A stretch of DNA of 32,041 nucleotides. Source: an uncultured SAR116 cluster alpha proteobacterium. Lineage in GTDB: Bacteria > Pseudomonadota > Alphaproteobacteria > Puniceispirillales > Marisalimonadaceae. The notes under the pieces are model-generated. The model was not told the DNA's origin. It saw only the letters and a list, made by a program, of their open reading frames with translations, and did no database searches. The DNA is taken from positions 1 to 32,041 of the forward strand of contig CABXSI010000007.1 in assembly GCA_902514865.1 (NCBI GenBank), given 5' to 3'. This document shows, piece by piece, positions 31,985 through 32,041 of the stretch (position 1 is the stretch's first letter; the number at the start of each line of letters is the position of its first letter). The translations under genes and the position numbers were made by a program.

Positions 31985-32041
31985 TTCCTGACTAACAGAG
32001 TACCAATTTTCTATAATTATAAAATCTCAAAATCAATAACT

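Noticed and set aside
1-32041. CRISPR array, IS element, prophage or toxin-antitoxin operon
   Set aside because: No regularly spaced repeats, transposase, integrase or phage proteins, and no paired TA genes were seen.

Overview
AT-rich alphaproteobacterial chromosome segment (inferred from gene order, an ATP12-type chaperone and L3/L4 features). Positions 1-24.3 kb hold a near-continuous rpoB(partial)-rpoC-rpsL-rpsG-fusA-tuf-S10-spc-alpha cluster, all on + and ending at a strong intrinsic terminator after rplQ. Two good sigma70-type promoters were read by eye: upstream of rpsL and between adk and rpsM. Positions 24.3-28.7 kb hold a DUF429-like/RNase H-fold-like protein, an RluC-family pseudouridine synthase, a HAD phosphatase, an ATP12 chaperone, a small protein with an RX4H (HEPN-like) motif, and lipB on minus. 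The unusual part starts at tRNA-Leu(GAG) (28769-28855). It is followed by about 3.2 kb of accessory DNA with four small ~100-aa proteins that look like dimeric alpha/beta barrel (ABM-like) folds, a frameshifted AEC-family transporter, a decayed duplicate of the tRNA-Leu 3' end (31477-31490), three copies of a ~35-bp repeat built of tandem (G/C)TGnnAAACA half-sites, and a palindrome-dense intergenic region. I interpret this as a fossil, possibly tandem, tRNA-Leu integration site. No CRISPR array, rRNA, integrase or complete mobile element is visible. All assignments are by eye from the sequence; no database search was run.
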